From Pseudomonas sp. AOB-7 (GTDB lineage: Bacteria; Pseudomonadota; Gammaproteobacteria; Pseudomonadales; Pseudomonadaceae): 64,000 bases of DNA. This document shows, in pieces, positions 16,409 through 26,513 of this stretch; positions within the stretch are counted from its first letter, which is position 1; the number at the start of each line of letters is the position of its first letter. The stretch lies in NCBI RefSeq assembly GCF_003696305.1, contig NZ_RFFK01000008.1, forward strand, positions 124,001 to 188,000. Reading direction: 5' to 3'. The notes under the pieces were generated by a model. It ran no database searches. It was not told where the DNA came from and saw only the letters and a list, made by a program, of their open reading frames with translations. Both the position numbers and the translations under genes were made by a program.

Positions 16409-16506
16409 GGGCAGCTGCAGGCGACAAGTGGAAAGCTGCAAGCTTAAAGCACCGGTCCTTGCCCTCGCAGCTTTTAGTTGTGGCTCGTCGCGTGCAGCTT
16501 GCCGCC
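16409..16506. repeat. GCAGCTT/AAGCTGC-type intergenic repeats
   Basis: The rsmE-bioA gap holds several near-copies of AAGCTGCAAGCTT-like words in both orientations, for example AAAGCTGCAAGCTTAAAGC and GCAGCTTTTAGTTG. Such degenerate short repeats are common between pseudomonad genes. No coding potential was seen. Confidence 0.4.
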
Positions 16507-16510
16507 GCTT

Positions 16511-17914
16511 TCAGCCCGGATCGCGATGCCCGGGATAGCGGTTGTCCACCGCCACGCTGACGGTTTCGCGGGTGGCGATATCGATGCCCTCGCTGGCCAC
16601 CTCGGCGAGAAAGTCGATCTGCTCCGGGCTGATCACGTAGGGCGGGAGGAAGTACACCACGCTGCCCAGCGGGCGCAGCAGGGCACCGCGACTCAGGGCG
16701 TGCTGGTACACCGCCAGGCCGCGGCGCTGCTGCCAGGGGTAGGCGGTCTTGCTCGCCTTGTCGGCGACCATCTCGATGGCCAGGGCCATGCCGGTCTGGC
16801 GCACCTCGGCGACATGCGGATGATCCTTGAGATGCTCGGTGGCACTGGCCATGCGCGCGGCCAGGGCCTTGTTCTTCTCGATGACATCGTCATCGCGGAA
16901 GATATCCAGGGTCGCCAGGGCCGCGGCACAGGCCAGCGGGTTGCCGGTGTAGGTGTGCGAGTGAAGGAAGGCGCGCAGGGTGGCGTAGTCGTCGTAGAAG
17001 GCGGCGTAGACCTCGTTGCTGGTGAGCACCGCGGCCATCGGCAGGTAGCCGCCGGTCAGCGCCTTGGACAGCACCAGGAAGTCCGGGGTGATGCCGGCCT
17101 GTTCGCAGGCGAACATCGTGCCGGTGCGGCCGAAGCCGACGGCGATCTCGTCGTGGATCAGGTGCACGCCGTAACGGTCGCAGGCCTCGCGCAGCAGCTT
17201 GAGGTAGACCGGGTGGTACATGCGCATGCCGCCGGCGCCCTGGATCAGCGGCTCGACTATCACCGCGGCGACCTCGTGGGCATGCTCGGCCAGGGTCTGC
17301 TCCATGGCCGCGAACATAGTCCGCGAATGTTCTTCCCAGCCCATGCCCTCGGGGCGCAGGTAGCAGTCCGGGCTGGGCACCTTGAGGGTGTCGAGCAGCA
17401 GCGCCTTGTAGGTGTCGGTGAACAGCGCCACGTCGCCCACCGACATCGCCGCCACCGTCTCGCCGTGGTAGCTGTTGGTCAGGGTGACGAAGCGTTTCTT
17501 GCCGGGCTGGCCGTTGTTGATCCAGTAGTGGTGGCTCATCTTCAGCGCCACCTCGATGCCCGAGGAGCCGTTGTCGGCGTAGAACACCTTGGCCAGGCCG
17601 GGTGGGGTGATCTGCACCAGACGCTCGGACAGCTCGACCACAGGCTGGTGGGTGAAACCGGCGAGCATCACGTGTTCGAGGCTGTCCAGCTGCTCGCGGA
17701 TGCGCGCGTTGATCCGCGGGTTGCGGTGGCCGAACACGTTGACCCACCAGGAGCTGACCGCGTCCAGGTAGCGTTTGCCGTCGAAATCCTCCAGCCAGAC
17801 CCCGGAGCCAGAGCGGATCGGAATCAGCGGCAGGCGCTCGTGGTCCTTCATCTGGGTGCAGGGGTGCCACAGCACGTTAAGGTCGCGCTGCATCCACTGG
17901 TCGTTCAAGCTCAT
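16511..17914 (-). CDS. bioA: Adenosylmethionine-8-amino-7-oxononanoate transaminase
   Basis: PLP-dependent aminotransferase of biotin synthesis using SAM as amino donor, converting KAPA to DAPA. The protein has 467 residues. Motifs include LWHPCTQMKDHE near the N-terminus, the class-III aminotransferase HDEIAVGFGRTGTMFACE and the PLP lysine in LVLSKALTGGYLPMAAVL. The ATG at 17914 is chosen over an upstream start because GGGAG lies eight bases before it. No other biotin gene is adjacent. Confidence 0.96.
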   Translation of the reverse strand: MSLNDQWMQRDLNVLWHPCTQMKDHERLPLIPIRSGSGVWLEDFDGKRYLDAVSSWWVNVFGHRNPRINARIREQLDSLEHVMLAGFTHQPVVELSERLVQITPPGLAKVFYADNGSSGIEVALKMSHHYWINNGQPGKKRFVTLTNSYHGETVAAMSVGDVALFTDTYKALLLDTLKVPSPDCYLRPEGMGWEEHSRTMFAAMEQTLAEHAHEVAAVIVEPLIQGAGGMRMYHPVYLKLLREACDRYGVHLIHDEIAVGFGRTGTMFACEQAGITPDFLVLSKALTGGYLPMAAVLTSNEVYAAFYDDYATLRAFLHSHTYTGNPLACAAALATLDIFRDDDVIEKNKALAARMASATEHLKDHPHVAEVRQTGMALAIEMVADKASKTAYPWQQRRGLAVYQHALSRGALLRPLGSVVYFLPPYVISPEQIDFLAEVASEGIDIATRETVSVAVDNRYPGHRDPG

Positions 17915-18154
17915 GGCGCATCTCCCAATCTTCAGCGGCACAGCCTACCAGAAGGCGCAGCCGTCGATCCGCCCCCAGCTGCCGCTTGGCGCCAGCCGAC
18001 GAACTTCGCGGTGGCGGCGTTGGACTAAGCTGGCTGGTCGGAAATCCACCGTGCAGATATCGTATTTCTCGATATTTCATAGCGAAATTTTCCGCTTTAA
18101 ATCGATAGTTTTGTCGCTAGTCTTGCTCAACCTCTCGTCTACGGAAGCCTTCCC
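17915..18154. promoter_or_regulatory. Divergent promoter region bioA / cytochrome b561
   Basis: A 240-base gap becomes markedly AT-rich between 18050 and 18125. It contains an inverted repeat, ATATCG and CGATAT around seven bases (about 18055-18073), which could be an operator. Promoters for bioA and the b561-yceI pair are expected here, but I could not assign -35/-10 boxes with confidence. Confidence 0.35.
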
Positions 18155-18700
18155 ATGCAGTGGCGCAACACCCCCTCCCGTTACGGCCTGGTCAGCGTGC
18201 TGCTGCACTGGCTGGTGGCCCTGGCCGTCTTCGGCCTGTTCGGCCTGGGCCTGTGGATGATGGAGCTGGGTTACTACGACCCCTGGCGCCAGCGCGCCCC
18301 CGAGCTGCACAAGAGCATCGGCATCACGCTGTTCGCGCTGATGCTGCTGCGCATGCTGTGGCGTTGGCTGAGCCCGCCGCCGGCGGCCCTGGCCAGCCAC
18401 GGCCGGGCTACCCGCCTGGCCTCCAAGCTGGGTCACCGCCTGCTCTACCTCGGCTTGTTCGTGCTGATGCTTTCCGGCTACCTGATTTCCACCGCCGACG
18501 GTCGCGCCATCGAGGTGTTCGGCCTGTTCGCGGTGCCGGCGACGCTTACCGGCCTGCCGCAGCAGGAGGACGTCGCCGGCCTGGTGCACGAGTACCTGGC
18601 CTGGGGCCTGGTGCTGTTCGCCGGGGTGCATGCCCTGGCCGCGCTGAAACACCATTTCATCGACCGTGACAGCACCTTGCTGCGCATGTTCGGCCGTTGA
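18155..18700 (+). CDS. Cytochrome b561 family membrane protein
   Basis: Di-haem b-type cytochrome of 181 residues in the inner membrane, related to CybB/YceJ. Four hydrophobic segments are visible, starting with [20 protein letters not shown] and ending with [18 protein letters not shown]. Candidate haem ligands are histidines in LLHWLV, ELHKSIG, LGHRLLY and [11 protein letters not shown]. The gene is 67 bases upstream of yceI, the same pairing as E. coli yceJ-yceI. The pair probably handles quinone-linked electron transfer or isoprenoid carriage, though substrate is unknown. Confidence 0.9.
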   Translation: MQWRNTPSRYGLVSVLLHWLVALAVFGLFGLGLWMMELGYYDPWRQRAPELHKSIGITLFALMLLRMLWRWLSPPPAALASHGRATRLASKLGHRLLYLGLFVLMLSGYLISTADGRAIEVFGLFAVPATLTGLPQQEDVAGLVHEYLAWGLVLFAGVHALAALKHHFIDRDSTLLRMFGR

Positions 18701-18767
18701 TTCGTCGTTCCTTCCGGCGTGGGCCTCGAGCCGCGCCCTTCGCTCAACCTCAGCAGGAGATTCACCC

Positions 18768-19343
18768 ATGTTGAAGAAAACCCTCGTCGCCCTGGCCCTG
18801 GGCAGCGCCCTGATCGGTGGCCAGGCCCTGGCCGCCGACTACGCCATCGACAAGAAAGGCCAGCACGCCTTCGTCAACTTCAAGATCAGCCACCTGGGCT
18901 ACAGCTGGCTGTACGGCACCTTCAAGGATTTCGACGGCAAGTTCAGCTTCGACGCCGCCAATCCCGAGGCGAGCACCGTCAGCGTCACCCTCAATACCGC
19001 CAGCGTCGACACCAACCATGCCGAGCGCGACAAGCATATCCGCAGCGACGACTTCCTCAGTGTCGGCAAGCACCCGACCGCGACGTTCGAGTCCACCTCG
19101 GTGAAGTCCACCGGCGAAGGCACCGCCGACATCAGCGGCAACCTGACCCTCAACGGCGTGACCAAGCCGGTGGTGATCGCCGCCAAGTTCATCGGCGAAG
19201 GCTCCGACCCCTGGGGCGGCTACCGCGCCGGTTTCGAGGGCAGCACCACGCTGAAGCTGAAGGACTTCGATATCGCCATGGACCTCGGCCCGGCGTCCGA
19301 GACCGTCGAGCTGATCCTCTCCATCGAAGGTATCCGCCAGTAA
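18768..19343 (+). CDS. YceI family periplasmic protein
   Basis: Secreted lipocalin-like protein of 191 residues that in characterised relatives binds a polyisoprenoid in a beta-barrel. The signal peptide [22 protein letters not shown] probably ends at ALA before [15 protein letters not shown]. The mature part has the YceI pattern [33 protein letters not shown] precedes the ATG at 18768. It resembles P. aeruginosa PA0423 (PasP, reported as a secreted protease). I would not infer protease activity from this sequence. Confidence 0.93.
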   Translation: MLKKTLVALALGSALIGGQALAADYAIDKKGQHAFVNFKISHLGYSWLYGTFKDFDGKFSFDAANPEASTVSVTLNTASVDTNHAERDKHIRSDDFLSVGKHPTATFESTSVKSTGEGTADISGNLTLNGVTKPVVIAAKFIGEGSDPWGGYRAGFEGSTTLKLKDFDIAMDLGPASETVELILSIEGIRQ

Positions 19344-19352
19344 CCGCAGGGT

Positions 19353-19377
19353 GTACCCCGGATTGCATCCGGGGTAC
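19353..19377. repeat. CCCGGAT...ATCCGGG palindrome after yceI
   Basis: Perfect 11-base arms GTACCCCGGAT and ATCCGGGGTAC surround TGC. Related palindromes occur at 31486, 41034 and 45662. Confidence 0.7.
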
Positions 19378-19391
19378 GTTCTGGCAGAAAC

Positions 19392-19421
19392 AAAAACGCC
19401 GCCCCATGGGGCGGCGTTTTT
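19392..19421. terminator. Bidirectional rho-independent terminator
   Basis: AAAAACGCCGCCCC pairs with GGGGCGGCGTTTTT around a two-base loop, with A and T runs on both sides. It lies between convergent yceI and rhlE and should stop both. Confidence 0.9.
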
Positions 19422-19436
19422 GTTGGCGGCCTTGGC

Positions 19437-21320
19437 CTACTCTTCGCGGTTGCGCGTCAGCAGGGCCGGCTTCTCGCCACGCGGGCGGCTGCTGTTGGCC
19501 AGCTCGTCGAGTTGCTCCGGGGTCGGGAAGCGATCCAGGCGCGAGCCCTTGTGCACGATCACCGGTTGCTTCTCGCGCGGGTTGCGCACCAGGGCTTCCG
19601 AACGCGGCAGTTCGTCGCGATCGAGCGAGGTGATGCGGCCGTCGTGCGCCGGGCGACCACGGCCCGCACCATTGCGGCCCTGTGCCGCCTGACCGCCGCC
19701 CTGGCGACGGCCCTTGCCGGCGCCGCCGGCGCCATTGGCGTTGCTACGCGGGCCCTTGTTGGCCGGACGCTGGCCCTGGGGCGCGCCGTTGCCGGGAGCG
19801 CCGCCGCCGGAGCGACGGCCGCGGCCCTGGGGTTTGTTCTGGATCGGGCTGACGTAGTCGACGCGGTTGCCGAAGTTGTCGATCTCGTCGTCGCGGAACT
19901 CGTCCGGCGCGCGGTCCGGAGGCAACGGCGGAATGGCCGGGGCGGCGGCCGCCTGGCTGCTGCCCCGCGGCGCCTGGCCGCGACGGTTCTGGCCTTGCTG
20001 CTGCGGCTTGCTCTTGTGCTCCTTGCCGCTGTCCTTGCCCTTGTCCTTGCGGCCGACGCCATGGCGCTCGCCCTTGGGCTTGTCGCCGCCCTGGGCGTTC
20101 TGCGCCTTGGGCTGCTTCTGCCCGCGCGGCTGGCGCGGTTCGCGGGTTTCCGGGCGCTCGGCCTCGACGGTGCTGGCATCGAAGCCCATCAGGTCGCCGT
20201 CGGGGATCTTCTGCTTGGTCATCCGCTCGATGCTCTTGAGCAGCTTCTCCTCGTCCGGCGCCACCAGCGAGATCGCCTCGCCGCTACGCCCGGCGCGGCC
20301 GGTGCGGCCGATGCGGTGCACGTAATCTTCCTCGACGTTGGGCAGCTCGAAGTTGACCACGTGCGGCAGTTGGTCGATATCCAGGCCGCGGGCGGCGATA
20401 TCGGTGGCCACCAGGATGCGTACCTGGTTGGCCTTGAAGTCGGCCAGGGCCTTGGTGCGCGCGTTCTGGCTCTTGTTGCCGTGGATCGCGGCGGCCGGCA
20501 GGCCGTGCTTGTCGAGGTACTCGGCCAGGCGGTTGGCGCCGTGCTTGGTGCGGGTGAACACCAGCACCTGTTCCCAGGCGCCCTGGGTGATCAGGTGGGC
20601 GAGCAGGGCGCGCTTGTGGCTGGAGGGCAGATGGAACACGCGCTGTTCGATGCGCTCGACCGTGGTGTTCGGCGGCGTCACCTCGATGCGCTCGGGGTTG
20701 TGCAGCAGCTTGCCGGCCAGGTCGGTGATGTCCTTGGAGAAGGTCGCCGAGAACAGCAGGTTCTGGCGCTGCGCCGGCAGCTTGGCCAGCACCTTCTTCA
20801 CGTCGTGGATGAAACCCATGTCGAGCATGCGGTCGGCTTCATCGAGCACGAGGATTTCGACATGAGACAGGTCGATGGCTTTCTGATTGGCCAGGTCGAG
20901 CAGGCGACCGGGGCAGGCCACCAGCACGTCGACCCCCTTGGCCAGGGCCTGGACCTGCGGGTTCATGCCAACGCCGCCGAAGATGCAGGCGCTGACGAAT
21001 TTCAAATCGCGGGCATAGACCTTGAAGCTGTCATGCACCTGGGCGGCCAGTTCGCGGGTGGGGGTCAGCACCAGCACGCGCGGCTGTTTCGGGCCGTGAC
21101 GTTGTTCGCGATCCGGATGACCGCCCGGAAACAGGCGTTCGAGGATCGGCAGGGCGAAACCGCCCGTCTTACCTGTACCCGTCTGGGCCGCCACCATGAG
21201 ATCGCGACCTTGCAACACGGCGGGAATGGCCCGCTGTTGCACCGGAGTGGGCTGGGTGTAGCCGGCGGACTCGACCGCACGGACTAGAGCCTCGGAGAGA
21301 CCGAGGGAGGCAAAGGACAT
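19437..21320 (-). CDS. rhlE: DEAD-box RNA helicase, RhlE type
   Basis: ATP-dependent RNA helicase of 627 residues. The helicase core shows the Q motif region [15 protein letters not shown], Walker A AQTGTGKT (residues 45-52), [13 protein letters not shown] at 160-163, a SAT motif and the C-terminal [15 protein letters not shown]. After about residue 385 comes a long low-complexity tail rich in Arg, Gly, Gln, Lys and Pro, typical of RNA-binding extensions. It resembles P. aeruginosa PA0428 (RhlE2), associated with RNase E and RNA decay. The ATG at 21320, with AGGA eight bases upstream, gives the family start. Confidence 0.94.
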   Translation of the reverse strand: MSFASLGLSEALVRAVESAGYTQPTPVQQRAIPAVLQGRDLMVAAQTGTGKTGGFALPILERLFPGGHPDREQRHGPKQPRVLVLTPTRELAAQVHDSFKVYARDLKFVSACIFGGVGMNPQVQALAKGVDVLVACPGRLLDLANQKAIDLSHVEILVLDEADRMLDMGFIHDVKKVLAKLPAQRQNLLFSATFSKDITDLAGKLLHNPERIEVTPPNTTVERIEQRVFHLPSSHKRALLAHLITQGAWEQVLVFTRTKHGANRLAEYLDKHGLPAAAIHGNKSQNARTKALADFKANQVRILVATDIAARGLDIDQLPHVVNFELPNVEEDYVHRIGRTGRAGRSGEAISLVAPDEEKLLKSIERMTKQKIPDGDLMGFDASTVEAERPETREPRQPRGQKQPKAQNAQGGDKPKGERHGVGRKDKGKDSGKEHKSKPQQQGQNRRGQAPRGSSQAAAAPAIPPLPPDRAPDEFRDDEIDNFGNRVDYVSPIQNKPQGRGRRSGGGAPGNGAPQGQRPANKGPRSNANGAGGAGKGRRQGGGQAAQGRNGAGRGRPAHDGRITSLDRDELPRSEALVRNPREKQPVIVHKGSRLDRFPTPEQLDELANSSRPRGEKPALLTRNREE

Positions 21321-21508
21321 GAGCAATCCTGTACTAAGTGAGGGCGTGGCCCTGGGGGTGTAGAGCCTGGCTTGAATCACGCGTGGGAAGCATGATCCCG
21401 TCCGGTACTGCTGGCCTCTAGGTGGCTAGCATCCGGGCGCAAGCCTGGCGGGAAGGCCCGAGTATAACAGAGCGAGCGGTTTGCGTAGTCACCAGCCTGT
21501 CGGTTGGT

Positions 21509-22267
21509 TCACGGCCTGGACGGTGTGGGGGTGGCGTAGCGTGCCTGCAGGCGGGCGTAGGCGGGCTCGCGCTTGAAGCGGCGCAGTTCGCCGGCGAACT
21601 CGGCGGCCAGGCGCTGCAGCGCCGGGTCGCGGCGCAGGGCCAGGTACAGGCGGTCGTGGCCGATGGGCTTGCGGTGGTAGTCGACCTGCGCCTGCAGGCC
21701 CAGCTGGGCGGTCAGGTAGAGGCCGGCGCGGCGGTCGTTGACCACCAGATCGACGCGCTGGCGCACCAGCTTGCCGAGGTTGGCCTCGTGGGTCGGCGCC
21801 TCTTCGCGGCTGAACAGCGGCGAGCTGCGAAAGGCCTCGTCGTTGTACCAGTAGCCCGGCGAGATGCCGATCACCAGGTCCTGCAGATCCTCCAGACGCC
21901 GGTAGGGGTAGGGGCGTTTGCGGGCGAAGAACAGCACCAGCTCGACCTCGCTCAGCGTCTCGTCGACGAACAGCATCTGCGCCTCGCGCTCGGGCAGATG
22001 GAAGATGTCGAGGATGCCGTCGGCCTGGCCCTGCTCCAGCGCCAGCAGGCAGCGCTTCCAGGGCATGAACTGCAGCTCCAGCTCGACGCCCAGGCGGCGC
22101 AGCACCTCGCGGCTGATCTCGTAGTCGAGGCCGGCGGGTTGGTCGTCCTCCTGGTAGACGTAGGGCGCCCAGGCCTCGGTGACCAGGCGCAGCGTCTCGC
22201 CGCGAGCCTCGAAGGCGAGGCCGCACAGCAGGAGAATGGCGATAATCTGGCGCTGGAATAATGGCAT
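21509..22267 (-). CDS. Periplasmic solute-binding protein, family 3
   Basis: Extracellular solute-binding protein of 252 residues, similar to polar amino-acid ABC binding proteins. An N-terminal signal peptide ends near GLAFEARG, followed by ETLRLVTEAWAPYVYQ. Later motifs include GLDYEISREVLRRLGVE and DGILDIF. No permease or ATPase gene is adjacent, so it may be an orphan binding protein, a receptor partner or a sensor. It is 52 bases upstream of the ppnN stop codon on the same strand. Ligand unknown. Confidence 0.8.
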   Translation of the reverse strand: MPLFQRQIIAILLLCGLAFEARGETLRLVTEAWAPYVYQEDDQPAGLDYEISREVLRRLGVELELQFMPWKRCLLALEQGQADGILDIFHLPEREAQMLFVDETLSEVELVLFFARKRPYPYRRLEDLQDLVIGISPGYWYNDEAFRSSPLFSREEAPTHEANLGKLVRQRVDLVVNDRRAGLYLTAQLGLQAQVDYHRKPIGHDRLYLALRRDPALQRLAAEFAGELRRFKREPAYARLQARYATPTPSRP

Positions 22268-22318
22268 TGCGCCAGATTAACGATTTTGCCGGCGCCGCGA
22301 AAGCGCCGGCGGCGCGGG

Positions 22319-23692
22319 TCAGTCGACCACCCGGTAGCAGGGCTCATAGGCGCTGCCGCCCGGCAGCTTCATCCGGTGCTGCTCGACGAAGGCCTGCAGC
22401 AGGCGATCCAGCGGGCGCATGATGCTGGTCTCGCCACGGATCTCGTAGGGGCCGTGCTGTTCGATCAGGCGGATGCCGTTCTCTTTGACGTTGCCGGCGA
22501 CTATGCCGGAGAAGGCGCGGCGCAGGTTGGCCGCCAGTTCGTGCAGTGGCTGCTGGCGGGTCAGCTTGAGTCCGGCCATGTTGGCGTGAGTCGGTTCGAA
22601 CGGGCGCTGGAAGCTTTCGTCGATCTTCAGCAGCCAGTTGAAGTGGAAGGCGTCGTTGCGCTCGCGGCGGAACTGGCGCACCGCCTTGATCCCGGCAGCC
22701 ATCTCGCGGGCCACCTCGGCGGGGTCGTTGAAGATCATCCGGTAGCGCTGCTGGGCGGCTTCGCCGAGGGTCTCGCCGATGAACTCGTGCAGCTGCTGCA
22801 GATAGGTGGCGGCGGTCTTCGGCCCGGTGATGATCACCGGGAAGGGCAGGTCGCGGTTGTCCGGATGAGTGAGGATGCCGAGCAGATAGAGAAGCTCTTC
22901 GGCGGTGCCGGCGCCGCCGGGGAAGATGATGATGCCGTGGCCGACGCGGACGAAGGCCTCCAGGCGCTTCTCGATGTCCGGCAGGATCACCAGTTCGTTG
23001 ACGATGGGGTTGGGTGCCTCGGCGGCGATGATCCCCGGCTCGGTCAGGCCCAGATAGCGCCCGCCCAGGTTGCGCTGCTTGGCGTGGCTGATGGTGGCGC
23101 CCTTCATCGGCCCCTTCATCACCCCCGGGCCGCAGCCGGTGCAGATGTCCAGGCCGCGCAGGCCCAGCTCGTGGCCGACCTTCTTGGTGTACTTGTACTC
23201 GTCGGTGCTGATCGAGTGGCCGCCCCAGCACACCACCATCTTCGGCCCGACGCCGCTGCGCAGGGTGCGCGCATTGCGCAGCAGGTGGAAGACGTAGTCG
23301 GTGATGCCTTCGGAGCTGTCCAGGTCGATGCGCTTGTTCTCCAGCTCGCTCTGCGTGTAGACGATGTCGCGCAGGGCGCTGAACAGCATCTCGCGGGTGC
23401 TGGCGATCATCTCGCCGTCGACGAAGGCGTCCGCCGGGGCGTTGACCAGTTCCAGGCGGATGCCGCGATCCTGCTGGTGGATATGCACCTCGAAGTCCGG
23501 GTAGGCCTCGAGGATGGTCTTGGCGTTGTCGCTGTGCGAGCCGGTGTTGAGGATCGCCAGCGCGCACTGGCGGAACAGGCGGTAGACACTGCCGGAGCCG
23601 GTCTCGCGCAGCTGCTGCACTTCGCGCTGCGACAGGGTTTCCAGGCTGCCCTTGGGGCTGACGGAGGCGTTGATTCTCGGGCGTTTCTGCAT
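22319..23692 (-). CDS. ppnN: Nucleotide 5'-monophosphate nucleosidase PpnN (LOG family)
   Basis: Enzyme of 457 residues expected to hydrolyse purine and pyrimidine nucleoside monophosphates to base and ribose 5-phosphate. In E. coli PpnN (YgdH) is modulated by (p)ppGpp. The LOG/lysine-decarboxylase-like motif FPGGAGTAEE lies at about residues 258-266, with the phosphate-binding TGCGPGVMKGPMKGA upstream. The extra N- and C-terminal domains distinguish it from short LonelyGuy cytokinin enzymes. The ATG at 23692 has AAGGA upstream. Confidence 0.92.
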   Translation of the reverse strand: MQKRPRINASVSPKGSLETLSQREVQQLRETGSGSVYRLFRQCALAILNTGSHSDNAKTILEAYPDFEVHIHQQDRGIRLELVNAPADAFVDGEMIASTREMLFSALRDIVYTQSELENKRIDLDSSEGITDYVFHLLRNARTLRSGVGPKMVVCWGGHSISTDEYKYTKKVGHELGLRGLDICTGCGPGVMKGPMKGATISHAKQRNLGGRYLGLTEPGIIAAEAPNPIVNELVILPDIEKRLEAFVRVGHGIIIFPGGAGTAEELLYLLGILTHPDNRDLPFPVIITGPKTAATYLQQLHEFIGETLGEAAQQRYRMIFNDPAEVAREMAAGIKAVRQFRRERNDAFHFNWLLKIDESFQRPFEPTHANMAGLKLTRQQPLHELAANLRRAFSGIVAGNVKENGIRLIEQHGPYEIRGETSIMRPLDRLLQAFVEQHRMKLPGGSAYEPCYRVVD

Positions 23693-23812
23693 GGCGGGGC
23701 GGTCCTTCGGAAAGCGGGGTGTGGCGCGCAAAGAGCGTCGTGGAGGCGCCGGCGAACGGCGTATCGCCGGCAAGCCGGCGCCCAGCAACGGCGCCGGCTC
23801 GGGCGGCGGGCC

Positions 23813-24658
23813 TCAGCGTGGTAGCTTGAGGTTGTTCCAGATCGCCAGGCTGGGGTCGGCCTGGTTCAGGGTGTAGAAGTGCAGCCCCGGTGCGCCGCCT
23901 TGCAGCAGGCGTTCGCACATCTCGCTGATCACCTGTTCGCCGAAGGCCTGGATGCTCTCGATGTCGTCGCCGTAGGCTTCCAGCTGCTTGCGCACCCAGC
24001 GTGGGATCTCCGCGCCGCAGGCGTCGGAGAAGCGCGCCAGCTTGCTGTAGTTGGTGATCGGCATGATGCCCGGCACCACCGGGATATCCACGCCCAGTTT
24101 CTGCACGCGCTCGACGAAGTAGAAGTAGCTGTCGGCGTTGAAGAAGTACTGGGTGATCGCGCTGTCGGCGCCGGCCTTGGCCTTGCGCACGAAGTTGGCG
24201 ATATCGTCCTCGAAATTGCGCGCCTGCGGGTGCATCTCCGGGTAGGCGGCGATCTCGATATGGAAGTGCTCGCCGGTTTCCTCGCGGATGAAGCCGACCA
24301 GCTCGTTGGCGTAGCGCAGCTCGCCGCTGGCCATGCCCATGCCCGACGGCAGATCGCCGCGCAGGGCGACGATGCGCTTGATCCCGGCGTTCTTGTACAG
24401 GGTCAGCAGCTCGCGCAGCTCGGCCTTGCTGTCGCCGACGCAGGACAGGTGCGGTGCGGTGGGCACCTTCACCTCGCCGTCGAGCTGCAGCACGGTGTTC
24501 AGCGTGCGGTCGCGGGTGGAGCCGCCGGCGCCGTAGGTGCAGGAGAAGAAGTCGGGGTTGTAGCTGGCCAGCTGGCGCGCCACGTTCATCAGTTTTTCGT
24601 GCCCGGCTTCGGTCTTGGTGGGGAAGAACTCGAAGCTGTAGCGGCGTTCTTGGCTCAT
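23813..24658 (-). CDS. metF: Methylenetetrahydrofolate reductase
   Basis: FAD-dependent enzyme of 281 residues that reduces 5,10-methylene-THF to 5-methyl-THF for methionine synthesis. Typical motifs are YSFEFFPTKTEAG, FFSCTYGAGGSTRDRT, IVALRGDLPSG and PGIMPITNY. It lies downstream of ahcY on the same strand with 107 bases between them, most of which is a palindromic repeat. The two probably form one transcript under the SAH riboswitch ahead of ahcY. Confidence 0.97.
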   Translation of the reverse strand: MSQERRYSFEFFPTKTEAGHEKLMNVARQLASYNPDFFSCTYGAGGSTRDRTLNTVLQLDGEVKVPTAPHLSCVGDSKAELRELLTLYKNAGIKRIVALRGDLPSGMGMASGELRYANELVGFIREETGEHFHIEIAAYPEMHPQARNFEDDIANFVRKAKAGADSAITQYFFNADSYFYFVERVQKLGVDIPVVPGIMPITNYSKLARFSDACGAEIPRWVRKQLEAYGDDIESIQAFGEQVISEMCERLLQGGAPGLHFYTLNQADPSLAIWNNLKLPR

Positions 24659-24675
24659 ACGGAGTTTCCACGTGT

Positions 24676-24753
24676 GTAGGGTGGACAGGCGCAGCTTGTC
24701 CACCGACATGCTCGAGCAGGTGGGCAGGCCGCTCGCCGGCCTGCCCACCCTAC
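24676..24753. repeat. GTAGGGTGG-ended palindromic element between ahcY and metF
   Basis: Ends GTAGGGTGG and CCACCCTAC enclose two hairpins, one with GGTGGGCAGGCC and GGCCTGCCCACC arms and another with GTGGACA and TGTCCAC arms. It belongs to the same general class as the GTAGG-ended elements elsewhere in the window. It could tune metF expression relative to ahcY. Confidence 0.65.
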
Positions 24754-24765
24754 GCCTGGTGCTGC

Positions 24766-26175
24766 TTAGTAGCGGTAGGCGTCCGGCTTGAACGGGCCTT
24801 CCACGGTGACGCCGATGTACTCGGCCTGCTGCGGGGTCAGGCGGGTGACCACGCCGCCGAAGCCCTTGACCATCTCCAGCGCCACTTCTTCGTCGAGCTT
24901 CTTCGGCAGCACTTCCACGGTCAGGCGCTCGGCCTTCTTCTCGGCCGGCAGGTCGGCGAACTTCTGCTCGAACAGGAAGATCTGCGCCAGCACCTGGTTG
25001 GCGAAGGAGCCGTCCATGATCCGGCTCGGGTGGCCGGTGGCATTGCCCAGGTTCACCAGGCGGCCTTCGGCCAGCAGGATCAGGTAGTCGTCGTTGGCCG
25101 GATCGAAAGTGCCGGCGCCGGTGCGGTGGATCTTGTGCACCTGCGGTTTGACCTCTTCCCACGCCCAATTCTTGCGCATGAAGGCCGTATCAATTTCATT
25201 ATCGAAGTGGCCGATGTTGCACACCACGGCGCGCTTCTTCAGCGCCTTGAGCATGCCCGCGTCGCACACGTTGACGTTGCCGGTGGTGGTGACGATCAGA
25301 TCGATCTTGCCCAGCAGCGCGGCGTCGACGCTGGCCTCGGTGCCGTCGTTGAGGCCGTTCTTGTACGGCGAGACCAGCTCGAAGCCGTCCATGCAGGCCT
25401 GCATGGCGCAGATCGGATCGATCTCGGAGACCTTGACGATCATGCCTTCCTGACGCAGCGACTGCGCCGAGCCCTTGCCCACGTCGCCGTAGCCGATCAC
25501 CAGCGCCTGCTTGCCCGACAGCAGATGGTCGGTGCCGCGCTTGATGGCGTCGTTGAGGCTGTGGCGGCAGCCGTACTTGTTGTCGTTCTTGCTCTTGGTC
25601 ACCGCGTCGTTGACGTTGATCGCCGGGACTTTCAGGGTGCCGGCCTTGAGCATGTCGAGCAGGCGGTGCACGCCGGTGGTGGTTTCCTCGGTGACGCCGT
25701 GGATGCGCTCGAGCATCTGCGGGTACTTCTTGTGCAGGATCTCGGTCAGGTCGCCGCCGTCGTCCAGCACCATGTTGGCGTCCCACGGCTTACCGTCCTT
25801 GAGGATGGTCTGCTCGATGCACCACTCGTACTCCTGCTCGGTCTCGCCCTTCCAGGCGAACACCGGGATGCCGGCGGCGGCGATGGCGGCAGCGGCCTGG
25901 TCCTGGGTGGAGAAGATGTTGCAGCTCGACCAGCGCACCTCGGCACCGAGGGCGATCAGGGTCTCGATCAGCACGCCGGTCTGGATGGTCATGTGGATGC
26001 AGCCGATGATCTTCGCGCCCTTGAGCGGCTGGCTGGCGGCGTACTTGCGGCGCAGGCCCATCAGCGCCGGCATCTCGGATTCGGCGATGATCAGCTCTTT
26101 GCGGCCCCAGTCGGCCAGGGAAATGTCGGCGACCTTGTAGTCGGTAAAACCGGCAGGCGTCAGTACAGCGCTCAT
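24766..26175 (-). CDS. ahcY: S-adenosylhomocysteinase
   Basis: NAD-dependent cytosolic enzyme of 469 residues that splits S-adenosylhomocysteine into adenosine and homocysteine, relieving inhibition of methyltransferases. Motifs include [16 protein letters not shown], the NAD-binding [16 protein letters not shown] and HFDNEIDT. The C-terminus [14 protein letters not shown] region and final KPDAYRY fit the family. The ATG at 26175 has a GGAGAAC site about eight bases upstream. A SAH riboswitch precedes it. Confidence 0.97.
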   Translation of the reverse strand: MSAVLTPAGFTDYKVADISLADWGRKELIIAESEMPALMGLRRKYAASQPLKGAKIIGCIHMTIQTGVLIETLIALGAEVRWSSCNIFSTQDQAAAAIAAAGIPVFAWKGETEQEYEWCIEQTILKDGKPWDANMVLDDGGDLTEILHKKYPQMLERIHGVTEETTTGVHRLLDMLKAGTLKVPAINVNDAVTKSKNDNKYGCRHSLNDAIKRGTDHLLSGKQALVIGYGDVGKGSAQSLRQEGMIVKVSEIDPICAMQACMDGFELVSPYKNGLNDGTEASVDAALLGKIDLIVTTTGNVNVCDAGMLKALKKRAVVCNIGHFDNEIDTAFMRKNWAWEEVKPQVHKIHRTGAGTFDPANDDYLILLAEGRLVNLGNATGHPSRIMDGSFANQVLAQIFLFEQKFADLPAEKKAERLTVEVLPKKLDEEVALEMVKGFGGVVTRLTPQQAEYIGVTVEGPFKPDAYRY

Positions 26176-26224
26176 GATGAGTTCTCCATTCGTTGTCTGC
26201 GAATGGGCGCCGTTGATGCGTATG

Positions 26225-26290
26225 GTTAACGCCCCATCCGAGCCTGACAAAGTCCGCACCTGGCGGATTTGCTGCAGCGCCCCTCGGACG
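26225..26290 (-). promoter_or_regulatory. SAH riboswitch upstream of ahcY-metF
   Basis: Read on the minus strand, the leader begins near CCGAGGGGCGCTGCAGC, has a small hairpin (AAATCCGCC, GGTGCGGA) and then CAGGCTCGGATGG with GGGGCGTT. The arms CCGAG and CTCGG pair, and the conserved GGGCGCTGCA and CAGGCTCGG match my memory of the SAH riboswitch class found before ahcY in pseudomonads. Binding of S-adenosylhomocysteine is expected to switch on ahcY expression. The remaining bases of the 338-base gap 26176-26513 hold no gene that I can support. Confidence 0.85.
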
Positions 26291-26513
26291 GGTGGCGGGA
26301 GCGGCCGGAGCGGTGCCGGCTGCGTGAAGCTGGCGGATTATAGCCGCGTGCGGCGTGCAGCCCAAGGCTTTCCGTCGGTCTTTGCGCGGCGCCGCTGGCC
26401 GTTGCCGCCGACGCATTGGCCGGATCGCCGTCGACTTGTCCCGGCCGGGTCATGGACGCCCGGCCCGCGGGCGGCTCAAGCTGCGCACTCCCTCAGCGAA
26501 CTGCGGAGCCTGC

